Source of the DNA: Avena insularis | Taxonomy: Eukaryota; Streptophyta; Magnoliopsida; Poales; Poaceae | DNA: 64,000 nt | Reading direction: 5' to 3' | Assembly (NCBI GenBank): GCA_023614405.1 | Contig: CM042684.1 | Span: forward strand, 205,350,941 to 205,414,940 | Shown here: positions 1-10,680 of the stretch, piece by piece | Numbering within the stretch: the first letter of the stretch is position 1 | Layout: the number at the start of each line of letters is the position of its first letter | Position numbers and translations under genes: made by a program | Notes under the pieces: generated by a model | What the model saw: only the letters and a program-made list of their open reading frames with translations | What the model was told of the DNA's origin: nothing | Database searches by the model: none

Positions 1-1181
1 AAACTAGAAACCACAAGTGAGAGCTATAAGCGTGCAAAGTGGAATTGCAAAGAAAACTCACACTAAAGAAAGAACTAACTCTCAAAAGCTTGTTTGTGGT
101 AGGTTAGGATTGTGGAATGCCAAAGAACCAACCAAAAGAAAAGGGATAGTCAAAAGTGGGTAAAATCCAACAAAGCGCAAGTCAAAAGAGAAGGTCAACA
201 ACTCAAAAGGGTGACGGGAACCTACGACTATATACACACACGTGGAGATAGTTGGGATTGACACGATTATGAAAATGAGCACACAAAATGTCATAACAAA
301 GACTAAGATCATTGTCGTGCCAATGCAAGGAGACACCGTGGCTCGTTTGCAAAGAGGAAAATGAGCAACGGATTTGTGCACTTGCCTTGGGCGCTCTTCT
401 TTATCTCTTGCTTACAAGGTTTGAGACTCTCTTTTGCAAGGGGAGACTATTTTTCTTTTGCTTTTACTTTGTAGCTTTTTTTTGCTCTCCCTTGATGCTA
501 CCTATTCACACTTGATATTGTTCTTGCACTCTCACTATCCAAGGACATATGCACAATGCTCAAGCAAACACAAGACAAGACACTCTCATGGGATAGGTAC
601 ACACAAAGGAAGATAGGGGTTAACAAGGTGACGCAAGTTATACCTTCTTTGATGATGAACTTGGCGTCGGTGGTGCGGGATGATGTTCGTGCGCCGTGGT
701 GTCGATGAGCGCGGGGGTTGTTGATGTGCAAGCTTGCTTTTAGTTGGCGACACGCACACGGGCACAAACAAACAAGAGGAAATTAGCCAATGCAAGATTA
801 GAGGCAAAACTGTCAAAAGCAGGCGTCAGGGCCGGAGACTCCGAGGTTTCAGGCCGGAAACTCCGGTCCTGGCCGGAGACTCCGGTGTGGGTAGGCCGGA
901 GACTCCGGTCTAGTGTCAGATCGTGAACCGCTCGTGTTCTTGAGCGGAAATCCACGCCTTGTGTCCTCAAATCCGTGAAAAATTGGCCAAATTGGGCTTG
1001 GAAAACGCAGGATAAAGCTGGACCAACTTCTAATACAAGGTTTGGTCGGATCAAAACCACAAATAACACTCCAAATCAAGAGATCGATCCAAAGGCAAAT
1101 ATGGGGCTCTTTTTTGGGGGGGGATTTTCGAATTTTTGGTGGATAGAAGAAAACTTTGTGCGGGAATTCGTGAGCAACGAA
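1..1181 (-). other. Family A untranslated leader
   Basis: There is no credible coding frame. The leader is homologous in reverse to 10681-11900. It carries a run of CCGGAGACTCCGG-like palindromes at about 835-915. An A-rich tract near 440-490 on the opposite strand corresponds to the A-rich tract of the other copies. Confidence 0.8.
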
Positions 1182-1194
1182 GCTCTTGATACCA
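1182..1194 (-). other. Primer binding site (tRNA-Met-like)
   Basis: On the minus strand the bases read TGGTATCAAGAGC, three bases inside the LTR end. This resembles the plant initiator-tRNA-Met primer site TGGTATCAGAGC with one extra A, a variant shared by all family A copies here. Confidence 0.85.
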
Positions 1195-1197
1195 ATA

Positions 1198-2217
1198 TGT
1201 TGAGGTCTAACCTCTAGAGTGGCCCGATCTTTCACGAATCCCACTTAAATCGAGGATGGAGTGCGGGGGGGAGGAGGGGAGGATGAACACAATGAACTCA
1301 CGCACGAAGAACGCAATGAACACACACACACAAAACCACGATACACACCAATAGCTCACGCCAGCAGTGACTGGTCCGGCGCATTCCCTAGGATCGGCGT
1401 GGGCGGAGGACTCTCTCTAGAACCGGAACGGAGAGATGGGAGACTCGGTGAGATCTTGATGTCTTGGCAAAGGGACACCGATGCCAAGGACTTGTACAAC
1501 ACGGGGGCACGATGCAAACTCCAACGAGGTTTGGGATATTTGGTGCTCCTTTGTCAAAGGAGCATGAGGCAAGAACTAGATAGATCCACAAGGGGTTTCC
1601 ACTAATTCCAAATATCATGCCTAGGGTTTACAATGGAGGTGGGGGACTATATATAGGCCAGCCACATAAACAGGGGTACTTTAGGAATAAAAGACAAGTT
1701 CTGGACGGACTAAGGGGTACATGGGTCGCAGGCCCAAAGGCCTTTTCATGCCTGGCGTCGGTTGGATCGGAGACTCCGGTCTAGGCTGGAGATTCCGGTC
1801 AGTCTCCGGACCAGCCTCCGGAGGGGCCTTCAGATTGTCCCAGGGCCCGGCGCAGGGGTCAGATCGGAGAGTGGGCCGGAGTCTCCGGGGTCTTCAGGCC
1901 GGAGACTTTGGTGGACCGGAGACTTCGGTGTGCGCAGACCGGAGACTCCGGTCTGAGCAGCTCTAGTGGCTCCTACTTCACGCTCTGCTCCGTGTTCTCC
2001 ATCCTTGGGTGCCTGGTGATGTGTCGAGGCTTCGTAGCTGATGATGCATAGAGTAGTTGCGTGAAGTAGCACACCATCCAAGGAGGTATCAAATTGGCAC
2101 GAGGAGAGGAGCGAGTTCACCTTAGCTTGTAGGAGTTTTGCTCGGGCTCGAGTCATGGGTCCACTTGGGGGACTTGTTGGTGTAGATGTAGGAGCTTCCA
2201 TAGGACGGGCTGCATCA
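1198..2217 (-). repeat. Family A 5' LTR (minus strand)
   Basis: The LTR is 1020 bp, TG...CA bounded on the minus strand (start TGATGCAGCCCGTCC, end CTCAACA-like). It matches the LTRs at 9625, 15159, 19336, 27046 and 34710. A TATATATA box lies at 1648-1655 and a cluster of CCGGAGACTCCGG-type palindromes at about 1780-1955. The first part of the LTR encodes a family A TRARAK tail (about 2060-2217). Confidence 0.9.
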
Positions 2218-3755
2218 GAATGTGCATTGATTATAGGAAACTTAATAAGGCAACTCACATGGATCATTATCCTTTACCATTCATTGATCAAATGCTTGAA
2301 AGATTATAAAAATACTCTCACTTTTGTTATTTAGATGGTTATTCAGATTTCTCACAGATTCCGGTGCACAAGGATGATCAAGAGAAGACTACTTTCACAT
2401 GTCCCTTTGGTACTTATGCTTATAGGAGAATGCCATTCATTTTGCAGCACTATGAGGACCAACACTTAGTCCTCAATTAGGAGAAGTGCCATTTCATAGT
2501 GGCAGAAGGTGTTGTTCTTGGACACCGAGTTTCAGGAAGGAAGAGGCATTGAAGTGAACCACACTAAGATAGAAGCGATAGAGAAGCTACCATACCCTAG
2601 GGATATAACAGGTATAAGAAGTTTTCTTGGTCATGTTGGTTTCTATAGAAGATTTATCAAAGACTTTTCTAAAATATCCAAGCCTCCAACAAATCTTTTG
2701 CAAAAAGACGTTCCATTTTCTTAATCACGATTGTGTAGAGTCTTTTGATATTTTAAAGAATGATTTGATAAGTGCTCCTATAATTCAACCTCCTAATTGC
2801 AATTTGCCTTTTGAAATCATGTGTGATGCTAGTGACTATGATGTAGGACCAGTGTTAGTACAAAGAGTTGATAAAAAACTTAATGTGATATATTATGCTA
2901 GTAATACTCTTGATGGTGCCCAAAGAAATTATGCTACAACTGAAAAAGAATTCTTGGTTGTACTTTTTGCATGTGACCAGTTTAGATCTTACATCGTAGG
3001 CTCTAAGGTAATTGTACACACTGATAATTCCGCTATTAAATACCTTACGAATAAAAAAGATGCTAAGCCTAGACTCATAAGATGGGTTCTTTTACTTCAA
3101 GAATTTGACCTACATATTGTAGATAGGAAATGTGAGGACAACCCGGTAGCTGATCATTTATGTAGAATGGAAAACATTTTGGTAGATCATATTCCTATTA
3201 ATGATAACTTTGCAAATGAACAACTAGCAAACATTAATGTATCTGCTGCTAGAGTGGCTTCACCATGGTTTGTTGATTATGCTAATTTCATAGTTGGAAA
3301 AGTAATTCCTCCACATTTCACACACCAGAAAATAAAGAAATTCTTTTATGAGCTTAGACATTATTTTTTGGGATGACCCATTTTTTATAAGAAAAGTGTA
3401 GATGGTATTATTAGATGTTGTGTCCCTGAGTTTGAGCAACAGGCTATCATAAGGGATTGTCATGACAGTCCTTATGGAGGACATCATGCAGGAGACCGCA
3501 CTGGTGCAAAGGTACTACAATCTAGTTTTTATTGGCCTACTTTATTTAAAGATTGTGATAATTATGTTAAAGCTTGTGACAAGTGCCAACGTGTTGGAAA
3601 TATTGGTAACAAAAATGAAATGCCTATGAATTATTCACCACCTCTTGAACAATTTGATGTATGGGGGATTTGAGTTTATGGGACCATTTCCCCATCAAAA
3701 ACAAAACATACTCATATTTCTATTGTAGTGGATTATGTTACAAAGTGGGTTGACG
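2218..3755 (+). pseudogene. pol: Athila-like pol fragment: RT end, RNase H, integrase N-part
   Basis: This is decayed polyprotein coding for the last part of reverse transcriptase, RNase H and the start of integrase. The left end begins in RT at CIDYRKLN (about 2221) and continues through a broken RT with several stops to 2700. RNase H is readable at 2627-3376, with the [10 protein letters not shown] catalytic motif, the TEKEFL motif and [11 protein letters not shown] stop at 3374 interrupts the linker. The integrase zinc-binding region follows (HDSPYGGHHAG ... CDKCQR, about 3455-3600), then the first catalytic strand VVDYVTKWV (about 3722-3750). The frame changes at least twice. Its left neighbour is the family A insertion and its right neighbour the Tat-like insertion. 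It is non-functional. Confidence 0.85.
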
Positions 3756-4270
3756 TCGTCGGATTGAGGGAAAGTACACCATGAGAGGGTCCTCGGGGTG
3801 TGTGGAAGAGAGGGGTGTGAGTCGTATGGTGTTTCTGGACGGTGAGCGCAGAAGCTTACCCAGTTTCGAATCCGCTGATGGTGGACGGATCCTACTCTTG
3901 CTGTCAATCTAGTAATATGGCAGAGAGCTGGAATATGGGTTACAAGGGTTTTGCATGTGCGAGTTCAGGTTGTAGACAATTGTGTAGTGCCCTAAAGGTT
4001 GGTCCCTAGGACGGCTTATATAGATATCCGGCCTAGGGTTTACAGGAGAGACCTATCCGGCTACGGTACAGAGTCGGTTACAAAGTACATCTTGGACTAC
4101 AAATAATTAAACAGGCCTAAGTCGGTAAGTCTTCTAGGTCTTCCTGTAGCCGGATGGAACTCTGTCTCTTCTCTCTGACTGGGCCATCCATGAAGCATAG
4201 CTCTAACCCGAAGTGGGCCATCCTGGTTAGCAAGGCACAGTGGGTATACCCGGAAAGTATATCCCCAACA
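3756..4270 (-). repeat. Tat-like 3' LTR
   Basis: The LTR is about 515 bp and aligns collinearly with 49154-49625. On the minus strand it starts TGTTGGGGATATAC at 4270. It contains about 40 bp (near 4108-4140) missing from the 5' LTR. The outer boundary is uncertain by a few bases because the terminal CA is not clear. Confidence 0.8.
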
Positions 4271-4285
4271 GCAGCCCCCAGAATC
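4271..4285 (-). other. Polypurine tract of Tat-like element
   Basis: On the minus strand the sequence just upstream of the 3' LTR is purine-rich (TTCTGGGGGCTGC then TGTTGGGG). This is the expected position and composition for the plus-strand primer of reverse transcription. Confidence 0.75.
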
Positions 4286-4826
4286 CCCCAAGATGCAAAG
4301 TCGGATTTCATCGTCTAGCTTGATCTTTCTTCGTCTTGCCGAATCTTGAAGGGTTCCTAAAACTTTCGAAACAAAGGATAGGATCTGAGTCTAGTTTAGT
4401 TGGATTCGTTAATACTTCACTCATTCTTTTCCCTGCTTGATTTCAAACTAAGCCGGAAGATAGCCTCTAACGTCATATGACACCAGTCAAGGTCTGGTCA
4501 TGCCACTGAAAGACATTCCTTCCAATGTGACCGTTGGTGTGCCCGGTTCGCGTGGAACCGAGGCGCCGTTTTAATGCATGCGCAGAGATCGAAAGAGGCA
4601 TAATCTTCTTGAGGAAGTTACCCTATCTCCGTCCACGACACGTGGCTAACACCATAGTGTTCATACACGAATCTTAATGCAGGTCGGTACATAAGGGGTT
4701 GATATTTCTTCTTTCTCCTCTACCTGTTCTTGCCTTCTCCTTCCCCCAGCAACGCAGCGCTCCGAACCTCCTTTTTCTTCCCAAACTCCACAGCGCCGCG
4801 CATCCTAGGTCACTTCACTAGACCAA
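4286..4826 (+). promoter_or_regulatory. Upstream region of the antisense ORF, candidate promoter
   Basis: This is a non-coding 540-bp stretch between the 3' LTR of the minus-strand element and the start of the + strand ORF. It contains CACGTGGC at 4639-4646, the G-box/ABRE core known from plant promoters, and a pyrimidine-rich patch at about 4700-4760 of the kind seen around plant transcription starts. No perfect TATA box was seen. That this drives the antisense ORF is inference from position. Confidence 0.45.
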
Positions 4827-5997
4827 ATGGCTAAGGAATCCTCCCCCGGCACGGCGGCGGCAGCAGTAGAGAAAGAGAACTTCCGTGGCCTCTAGATCCC
4901 CTGCGTGCTTCACGATGAGAATCTACGCTTTGTTGAGAAGGAAAGCCTTCTTTGTGCCAGTGAGTGGCGGAGCAGATTTGGAGAAAACGTTCCCACCTGT
5001 CACGACAAAGAGAGAGTTCACTTTGGTACGCATCTTGACCGAGGTCTAAGTTTTCCTCCTTCGGAGTTCTTCTCTAAAGTGACCCAACATTATGGATTTC
5101 AACTCCATAACTTCCCACCAAATTTGATCCTAGAGCTTAGTGCCCATGTTTCTCTTTGCGAGGGATATCTTGTAATAAAGCCGAGTCTCACTCTTTTCCG
5201 GTACTATTTTGGTACCCGGAGAAATTCCACCACTACCGGTAATCCTGATATTACTAGAACGCTTAGCTTGTCCCTTAGAAGAGAGCGAACCTATCCTAAG
5301 GTTATATCCAGTGAGTCGGTGAAGAAATGGCCGTCCATGTTATTTTATCATAAGGACAAACTGGCTCCCGGCAAGCAAGAAGCATTGCCAGCTTTTGTCG
5401 ATGGAGCACCAACTCCCCAAGAATCTTGGGACGATGATCCGCCGACTCTCACTGATGACTTGATCCTTGCCAAGAGGTGGATCGAGTACTTGATGAAGCA
5501 CAAGGGTTTGAAAGGATCTGACCTTGTCCATTGTTGGCTCGCACGCTAGATTCAGCCCCTCCAACACCACGGTGATCGTCTCATGCATACGATTACCAAT
5601 AGTAAGAAAGATAGCCTGAGAATCAGCCCAAAGTCAATCCCAGATAAGGAGTACGAATCCCGGATCAAGTGGCTGATTAAGGAGCGGGTTAAGAGGAATA
5701 TTCCGGAGATCTCTCTAGATATGTATACAGTTGAAAACCCTCTTACTCCAGTAAGTTTTTCCGACTTACTCTCTCTTACTATCGAATTTGTTATCCATTT
5801 GCAATACTGAGATATTTCTTTGCCTTTCAACTTGCTGACCTCCCTGAGTTGGAGCTCGCTCCTCTTGAGGGATATCCACCCGAGGATCCGGTTCCTTAGG
5901 AGGATGAAGAACTTGAATTACTGTCGGATGCGTTGACCCAGAAACACAAAACTCCGACTGTTTCTGTTGGCACGAAGAAAGTGCCTGTTGTGAAGAG
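4827..5997 (+). pseudogene. Antisense ORF of Tat-like element, exons 1-2 (putative gypsy-type transposon domain)
   Basis: This is the N-terminal part of the extra ORF that Tat-type elements carry opposite to gag-pol. I start it at ATG 4827 (MAKESSP), which is in frame with all that follows. Residues from about 30 on contain the recognised plant 'putative gypsy type transposon' region (RGLSFPPSEFF ... FPPNLILELS, about 5040-5140), known from many plant proteins of unknown function. In-frame stops occur at about 4891 and 5547. Exon 1 ends at a good donor (GTAAG, 5751). Exon 2 is about 5835-5997, where its acceptor appears mutated (TG for AG), and a donor follows at 5998. The reading continues at 38563 after an intron enlarged by the family C insertion. 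No biochemical function is established. Confidence 0.75.
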
Positions 5998-6041
5998 GTA
6001 ACTTTCCTCACAAGGTCTTATACTTTATTTTGTGTTCTTTC

Positions 6042-7064
6042 TGATGTAGCCCGACCTTCGGTCTTTACCACATCATGGTCTCCAACTTATGCCAAGTCGT
6101 CATGGACTCCAAAAGTGAATCCGTTCATCTATGCGAGCCCACTTCCTACCCCATTGAATGGTATACTACTTCATACTCCGTCATGTATTCATGATAGGTT
6201 CATACTGACAAGTACGGAGGCATGTGAGGAAGCCTGGAGCACCAAGCACGACAATACGAAGTCTTGGAAGAGAAGACGGAAGAAGCAGCAGCTGGAGCAC
6301 CAGAGTCTCCGGCCTGAAGACACCGGAGTCTCCGGCCTGCAGACCCCGGAGTCTCCGGACCCATCTCCGGACCGACCCCTAGATCGAGCTCGAGGACAGC
6401 CAGAAGGCCCCTCCGGAGATGACACCGGAGACAGACCGGAGTCTCCGGCCCACACCGGAGTCTCCAGACATCACACCAGAGTATTCGGCCTGAGCGTATG
6501 GGCCTGCGCACCGCCAGCTGGGCCTTTGGCCCATGTACCCCTTAGTCCACCCAGACTTTCCCCTTTTATTCGTAAAGTACCCTTGAACTAGTGGCTGGCC
6601 TATATATAGTGCCCCCACCCCCTCATGTAACCCTAGGCATAGATGATAGACTAAATAAAACCCCCTTTGTGGATTATCTAGTTTTGCCTCATCCCCTTCT
6701 ACCAAAGGGGATCGACTATCGGCACCACCTCGTTGGAGTTTGCATCGCGCCTCCCTCGTTGTACAAGGCCTTGGCATCGGTGTCCCTTTGCCAAGACGTC
6801 AAGACCCTCTCCAAGGTGTTCTTCCCTCTCCACGTGGGATCGAGGGAGCATGTTGACCGATCTTTCCTTGCGAGGATTCTATCGGACCGATGGCCACCGG
6901 TGAGAGCAATCAGCCTTGTATCGTGTGTGTTTTCCGTGTGTTTATCGTGTTCTTCGCGAGGTGTGCATCCGGTTCCGCTACCATATCCCTTTCCCCTCGC
7001 TTTCCCATCGATATGACCATGAGATCCGTGAAGATCGGGCCACCCACGGGGTTACCCCATAACA
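6042..7064 (+). repeat. Family C 5' LTR
   Basis: The LTR is 1023 bp, starts TGATGTAGCCCGACC and ends CCCCATAACA. It has TATATATA at 6601-6608, a palindrome cluster (CCGGAGTCTCCGG type) at about 6300-6480, and a downstream region shared with family A (CTCGTTGGAGTTTGCATCG near 6730). It matches 37462-38523 and 62627-63656. Confidence 0.92.
6601..6608 (+). promoter_or_regulatory. TATA box of family C 5' LTR
   Basis: TATATATA is followed by GTGCCCCCACCCCC. The same placement occurs at 38060-38067 and 63193-63200 in sister LTRs, and family A LTRs have it too, which marks the U3/R promoter. Confidence 0.7.
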
Positions 7065-7066
7065 TC

Positions 7067-7079
7067 TGGTATCAGCAGC
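7067..7079 (+). other. Primer binding site of family C element
   Basis: TGGTATCAGCAGC lies two bases after the LTR. It is a tRNA-Met-like primer site with an extra C relative to TGGTATCAGAGC; the other family C copy at 63659 has the same extra base. Confidence 0.8.
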
Positions 7080-8448
7080 TTTTGGTTGCCACGGATTTCT
7101 GATCGATTTGGTCTTTTTCCCCATAAATTCGAAATTTCCACCAAAAACAGCCCCAATTTGTGTTTTGGATCGACCTGTGATTTGAGTGCATTTTGGTAGG
7201 TTTTGATCCGTGGATTACTTGCTAAACTTGTTGATCTACCTTCCCCTGCGTTCCCATGGCCTAATTCCTTGATTTCCCCCACCAATTTGGTGTTTTGGTT
7301 CGAGTTTTTCCGCCAAAATCGCGTTCCATTTGTGTTCTTGACCCGCAGAAATCGACCGGACCGGAGTCTCCGGCCCCGGACCAGAGTTTCCGGTGTGAGT
7401 CACTCCAGACCGGAGTCTCCGGACCTCCAGACCGGAGTAGTCCGCCCTACTTGCTGACAGAAAAATCTGCTTCACGGTTTCAAGCATAACGTTTGCATAC
7501 GAACTCGGATTTTGGTGTTCTTTAGCTCGTTTCGAAGAGGAGAAGGATCTCTACATCATCATATCCGTGGTTCATGCTATATACTCCATCAAAATTCCGT
7601 GAGCAAGGCGGAATCCACCAATAAAGGGTGAAGATCGGCGAAGAAAGGTATAAAAATTTCGCGACTTCTCCCCACTTGCTTTCCTTTGTGAGCTACACTA
7701 TCTTTGCGTTCAACAAAAACCTATTGAGACTAGTTCTTCCTATGATTGCTTGGGCTATGCACATTTGATACCTTGTAGAATTCCGACCAAAAGTTGTGAG
7801 CGCTCTATCTCATAAAGTTATCTTGTATAGTTGTTGGCACAAGGAAGAGGCAAGTGAAAAAGAAAAGAAAAGAGAAAAAAAGAAAAAGAAAAAGAAAAGG
7901 AGAAAGAAAGAAACAAGTGCCTCATAGAATAGGAAGCTCAAGCTCGATGAACATCATATAGGTGGTACTTATTATTGTGCATATCTTGTAGCCCACCAAT
8001 TTATTGCAATCGAACTAGCGTCTCTCCTTGCACTTGTGCGACACGAGCTTATAGTCTTCGCTAGGTAATCATTTGGTTCTTGGCTCACTTTCTCCGTCGC
8101 ACAAGTCCCATTTATCCCACCATGTGTGTTTCCTTGTACTATTTCCTTTTGTGGATTGACTTGTTTTGATTTGTGATCATCCTAGTTCTTTACTTGCCAT
8201 TACAATATCTTGATTTCGGATTGTTCTTGGACACGCCACCATCTATACCTGTCCACCATAAACTTTATGTGTGTGTGTTGTTTTAGTGGTTAGTTGGTCT
8301 TGGTGTTCCGCGTGAACTTCACTTTGCTTGGTTTGATTGCTCTCAAGTGTTGCCACTTGCACGATACTATCTTCCAAGGTAAAGTAAGGTTTGACGTTGC
8401 ATCCCTAACCCCTACCACTTCCATATACACCACTTGGTCTTGTGAAAC
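7080..8448 (+). other. Family C leader
   Basis: This is 1.37 kb without a credible gene. It holds a CCGGAGTCTCCGG-type palindrome cluster at about 7355-7445. A nearly pure A/G tract follows at about 7855-7915. The first 300 bases resemble the start of the family C element at 63657-64000, and the overall plan resembles the family A leader (palindromes, then a purine tract, then the gag start). Confidence 0.75.
7855..7915 (+). repeat. Purine (A/G) simple tract
   Basis: About 60 bases of AAAAG/GAAAG repeats in the family C leader. A shorter A-rich tract sits at the same relative place in family A leaders (about 11419, 21118, 28792). Confidence 0.8.
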
Positions 8449-9624
8449 ATGTCTAGGGACTCCGGAACCGGGGATGAATTCTATGAAGAATCCATGATGA
8501 GCCACCATGCATATGCCTCCACAAGCATGGATGACATGATGGAGCACTACACCGACAATGGCTCCACATGCTTGGGTGATATGGAGTTCTACATCAACAA
8601 CGACTCCCCAAGCATGGACGACTTCAAGAATGACAACGACAAGCTCCTCAAGTCGCATCGACCAAGACGGAGCCTCCACCTCGAGAGCACCAAGGCCCAC
8701 CATCAAATGGACAACTTCAAGCGCGACATGGACAACGACTTCGCCAAAACCATGAGCATGATGGCCAAGACTAATGATGCTTTGTGCTCATTACAACGCC
8801 TCACCAAGAAGAGTGCCAAGGACAAGAAGCATCATCGCGGGTGTCATGTGGATGACAAAGTGCACCATCTACATCACCCTTTGGCAAGGCACGCCAATGA
8901 CCTCTGTCGACACCATCAAAGGGCACCTTCCACTTCTCATGCCACCACCAAAATGGCACCAAGAGCAAGCTCCCCTCCATGCCATCAAGCTTCAACGCCA
9001 TGACTTGACTTCCTAGATGATGCATGCAACCTCGTGGATGAGGAGGACGAAGACCTCTACTTCGACAAGTTGGATGAGTACGTCAAGGGGACTACACAAG
9101 CCAAGGTGCAAGAGGGCGACGACAAGGTCCAGAATGGTGAGCATGGGAATTTCTCTCCACCAAAGGAAGCGCAAGGAGTTAAGCACACCGAACCTATCCC
9201 CATATGCTTTAGTGATGATGTGGTACCAACCCCATGTGAGTATGAGTGCCACTTAGCCCACTTGAGTGAAAACAAGAGTGAGATGTCTGACTCCACCATA
9301 TGTGAGATTGAGTGCTTCCACTTGGAGGGCATGAGTGATACACCTAGTGAGTTGAGAGTGGTAGTTGATAGGTCATGTGAGACCACTTTGATTTCTAACG
9401 ACTTACCCTCTACCTCTACTGTGTTTTCTCGTGAAGTGCTAGGTTCCATGGATCAAGAAGCGACAAGCTTGGATGAAGATGATGCCATCCCCATACATGA
9501 TGAAGAAGTCGCCAACATGGAGGCCAATACTACCACATCACCCACTTCATATGAGAGGTATGAACAAGGTAAGAATACGCGTGTTGATGTTGCCATGATC
9601 CCACTAGTGGACATTATGACTTGT
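8449..9624 (+). pseudogene. Family C ORF, N-terminal half (unrecognised protein)
   Basis: This is a single frame from ATG 8449 to the insertion point at 9624, broken once by TGA at 9001-9003. I do not recognise it. It occupies the gag position. Residues about 85-125 look like a heptad-type segment (MDNFKRDMDNDFAKTM), comparable in place to the coiled-coil N-part of family A gag. The second part is acidic and contains two related short units, CEYECHLAHL and CEIECFHLEGM, about 29 residues apart (near 9237-9335). There is no zinc knuckle, protease or capsid motif. The family A block entered at codon ...DIMTC, and coding resumes at 35776. Function is unknown; a structural or packaging role is only a guess. 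Confidence 0.7.
9620..9624 (+). repeat. Target-site duplication CTTGT, left copy
   Basis: CTTGT directly precedes the LTR at 9625 and is repeated exactly at 35771-35775 after the last family A LTR. It shows that the outermost LTRs belong to one insertion event. Confidence 0.9.
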
Positions 9625-9889
9625 TGATGTGGCCCGTCCTACAGACGCTCCTACATCTACACCAATAAGTCCCCCAAGTGGACCCATGACTCGTGCCCGA
9701 GCCAAACTGCTACAAGCTAAGGTGAACTCGCTCCTCTCCTCGTGCCAATTTGATACCTCCTTGGATGGTATGCTACTTCATGCAACTACCCTATGCATCA
9801 TCAGGTACGAAGCTTCGACACATCACCAAGCACCCAAGGATGGAGAACAAGGAGCAGAGCATGAAGCTGGAGCCACTGGAGCTGCTTAG

Positions 9890-10110
9890 ACCTGAGTCTC
9901 TGGTCTGCGCACACCGGAGTCTCCGGTCCACCAAAGTCTCCGTCCTGAAGACACCGGAGTCTCCGGTCCCACCACCGGTCTGCCCCCAAAACCGAGCCCT
10001 GGGACAATCTGAAGGCCCCTCCGAAGGCCGGTCCGGAGTCCAACCGAAATCTCTGTTCCAGACCGGAGTCTCCGGTCCACCACACCGGAGTCTCCGGACC
10101 GACCGTCGCC
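9890..10110. repeat. Array of 13-bp palindromes CCGGAGTCTCCGG in family A U3
   Basis: About eight perfect or near-perfect copies of a palindrome with six-base arms (CCGGAG / CTCCGG) and a one-base centre, spaced irregularly by 10-40 bases. The same arrays lie in the other family A and C LTRs at about 1780-1955, 6300-6480, 15725-15925, 19600-19815, 27315-27525, 34970-35205, 37715-37950 and 62885-63085. Confidence 0.85.
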
Positions 10111-10208
10111 AGGCATGAAAAGGCCTTTGGGCCTACGGCCCATGTACCCCTTAGTCCGTCCAGAACTTGTCTTTTATTCCTAAAGTACCCATGTCTAAAT
10201 GGTTGGCC

Positions 10209-10216
10209 TATATATA
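10209..10216 (+). promoter_or_regulatory. TATA box of family A LTR a
   Basis: TATATATA is followed by GTCCCCCACC. Equivalent boxes lie at 19910-19917, 27630-27637 and 35313-35320 (+), and at 1648-1655 and 15610-15617 (minus-strand copies). Confidence 0.7.
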
Positions 10217-10667
10217 GTCCCCCACCTCCATTATAAACCCTAGGCATGATATTTGGACTTAGTGGAAACCCCTTGTGGATCTATCTAATTCTTGCCTCAT
10301 GCTCCTTTGACAAAGGAGCACCAAGTATCCCAAACCTCGTTGGAGTTTGCATCGTGCCTCCGCGTTGTACAAGGCCTTGGCATCGGTGTCCCTTTGACAA
10401 GACGTGAAGATCTCACCGAGTCTCCCATCTCTCCGTGCCGGTTCGAGAGAGAGTCCTCCGCCCGACGCAGATCCTAGGGATTGCGCTGAACCGGTCACCG
10501 CCGGCGTGAGCTATTGGTGTGTATCGTGGTTTTGTGTGTGTGTTCATCACGTTCTTCGTGCATGCGTTCGTCGTGTTCATCCTCTACTCCTTCCCCCGCA
10601 CTTCATCCTCGATTTGAAAGGGAATCGTGAAAGATCAGGCCACCCTAGAGGTTTGCCCTTAACATAT

Positions 10668-10680
10668 TGGTATCAAGAGC
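10668..10680 (+). other. Primer binding site (outer family A element)
   Basis: TGGTATCAAGAGC lies three bases after the LTR. It is the family A form of the tRNA-Met-like primer site. Confidence 0.85.

Larger units (their letters stand above)
1..2217 (-). mobile_element. Family A LTR retrotransposon, 5' end only (minus strand)
   Basis: This is the 5' end of a Ty3/gypsy element on the minus strand whose body continues off the left edge. Read on the minus strand it gives a 5' LTR (2217 to 1198), a tRNA-Met-like primer site (1194-1182) and about 1.18 kb of untranslated leader. The leader ends here roughly 80 bases before where the gag start lies in sister copies at 11979 and 21687. It inserted into the reverse transcriptase of the Athila-like element, whose coding resumes at 2218. 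The right-hand flank GAATG is the expected target-site copy; its partner lies outside the window. Confidence 0.9.
9625..10664 (+). repeat. Family A LTR a (5' LTR of outer element)
   Basis: The LTR is 1040 bp, starts TGATGTGGCCCGTCC and ends CCCTTAACA. It has TATATATA at 10209-10216 and palindromes at about 9890-10110. Its first 260 bases code for the GPMTRARAKLLQ tail in the frame 9629-9889. It pairs with LTR z by shared variants. Confidence 0.93.

Noticed and set aside
4097..4311. Small minus-strand frames of 64 codons in the Tat-like 3' LTR
   Set aside because: No similarity between the two LTR copies at protein level, no start context and no motif; chance frames.
6189..6777. Open frames of about 90-130 codons on either strand within LTRs
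   Set aside because: Gly/Pro/Ser/Arg-rich frames made by the CCGGAGTCTCCGG units recur in every LTR and change frame between copies; they are repeats, not genes.
9890..10110. Regularly repeated GC-rich units that might suggest a CRISPR array
   Set aside because: Spacing is irregular, units are only 13 bp and mutated, the spacers are themselves shared between LTRs, and the context is a plant retrotransposon.
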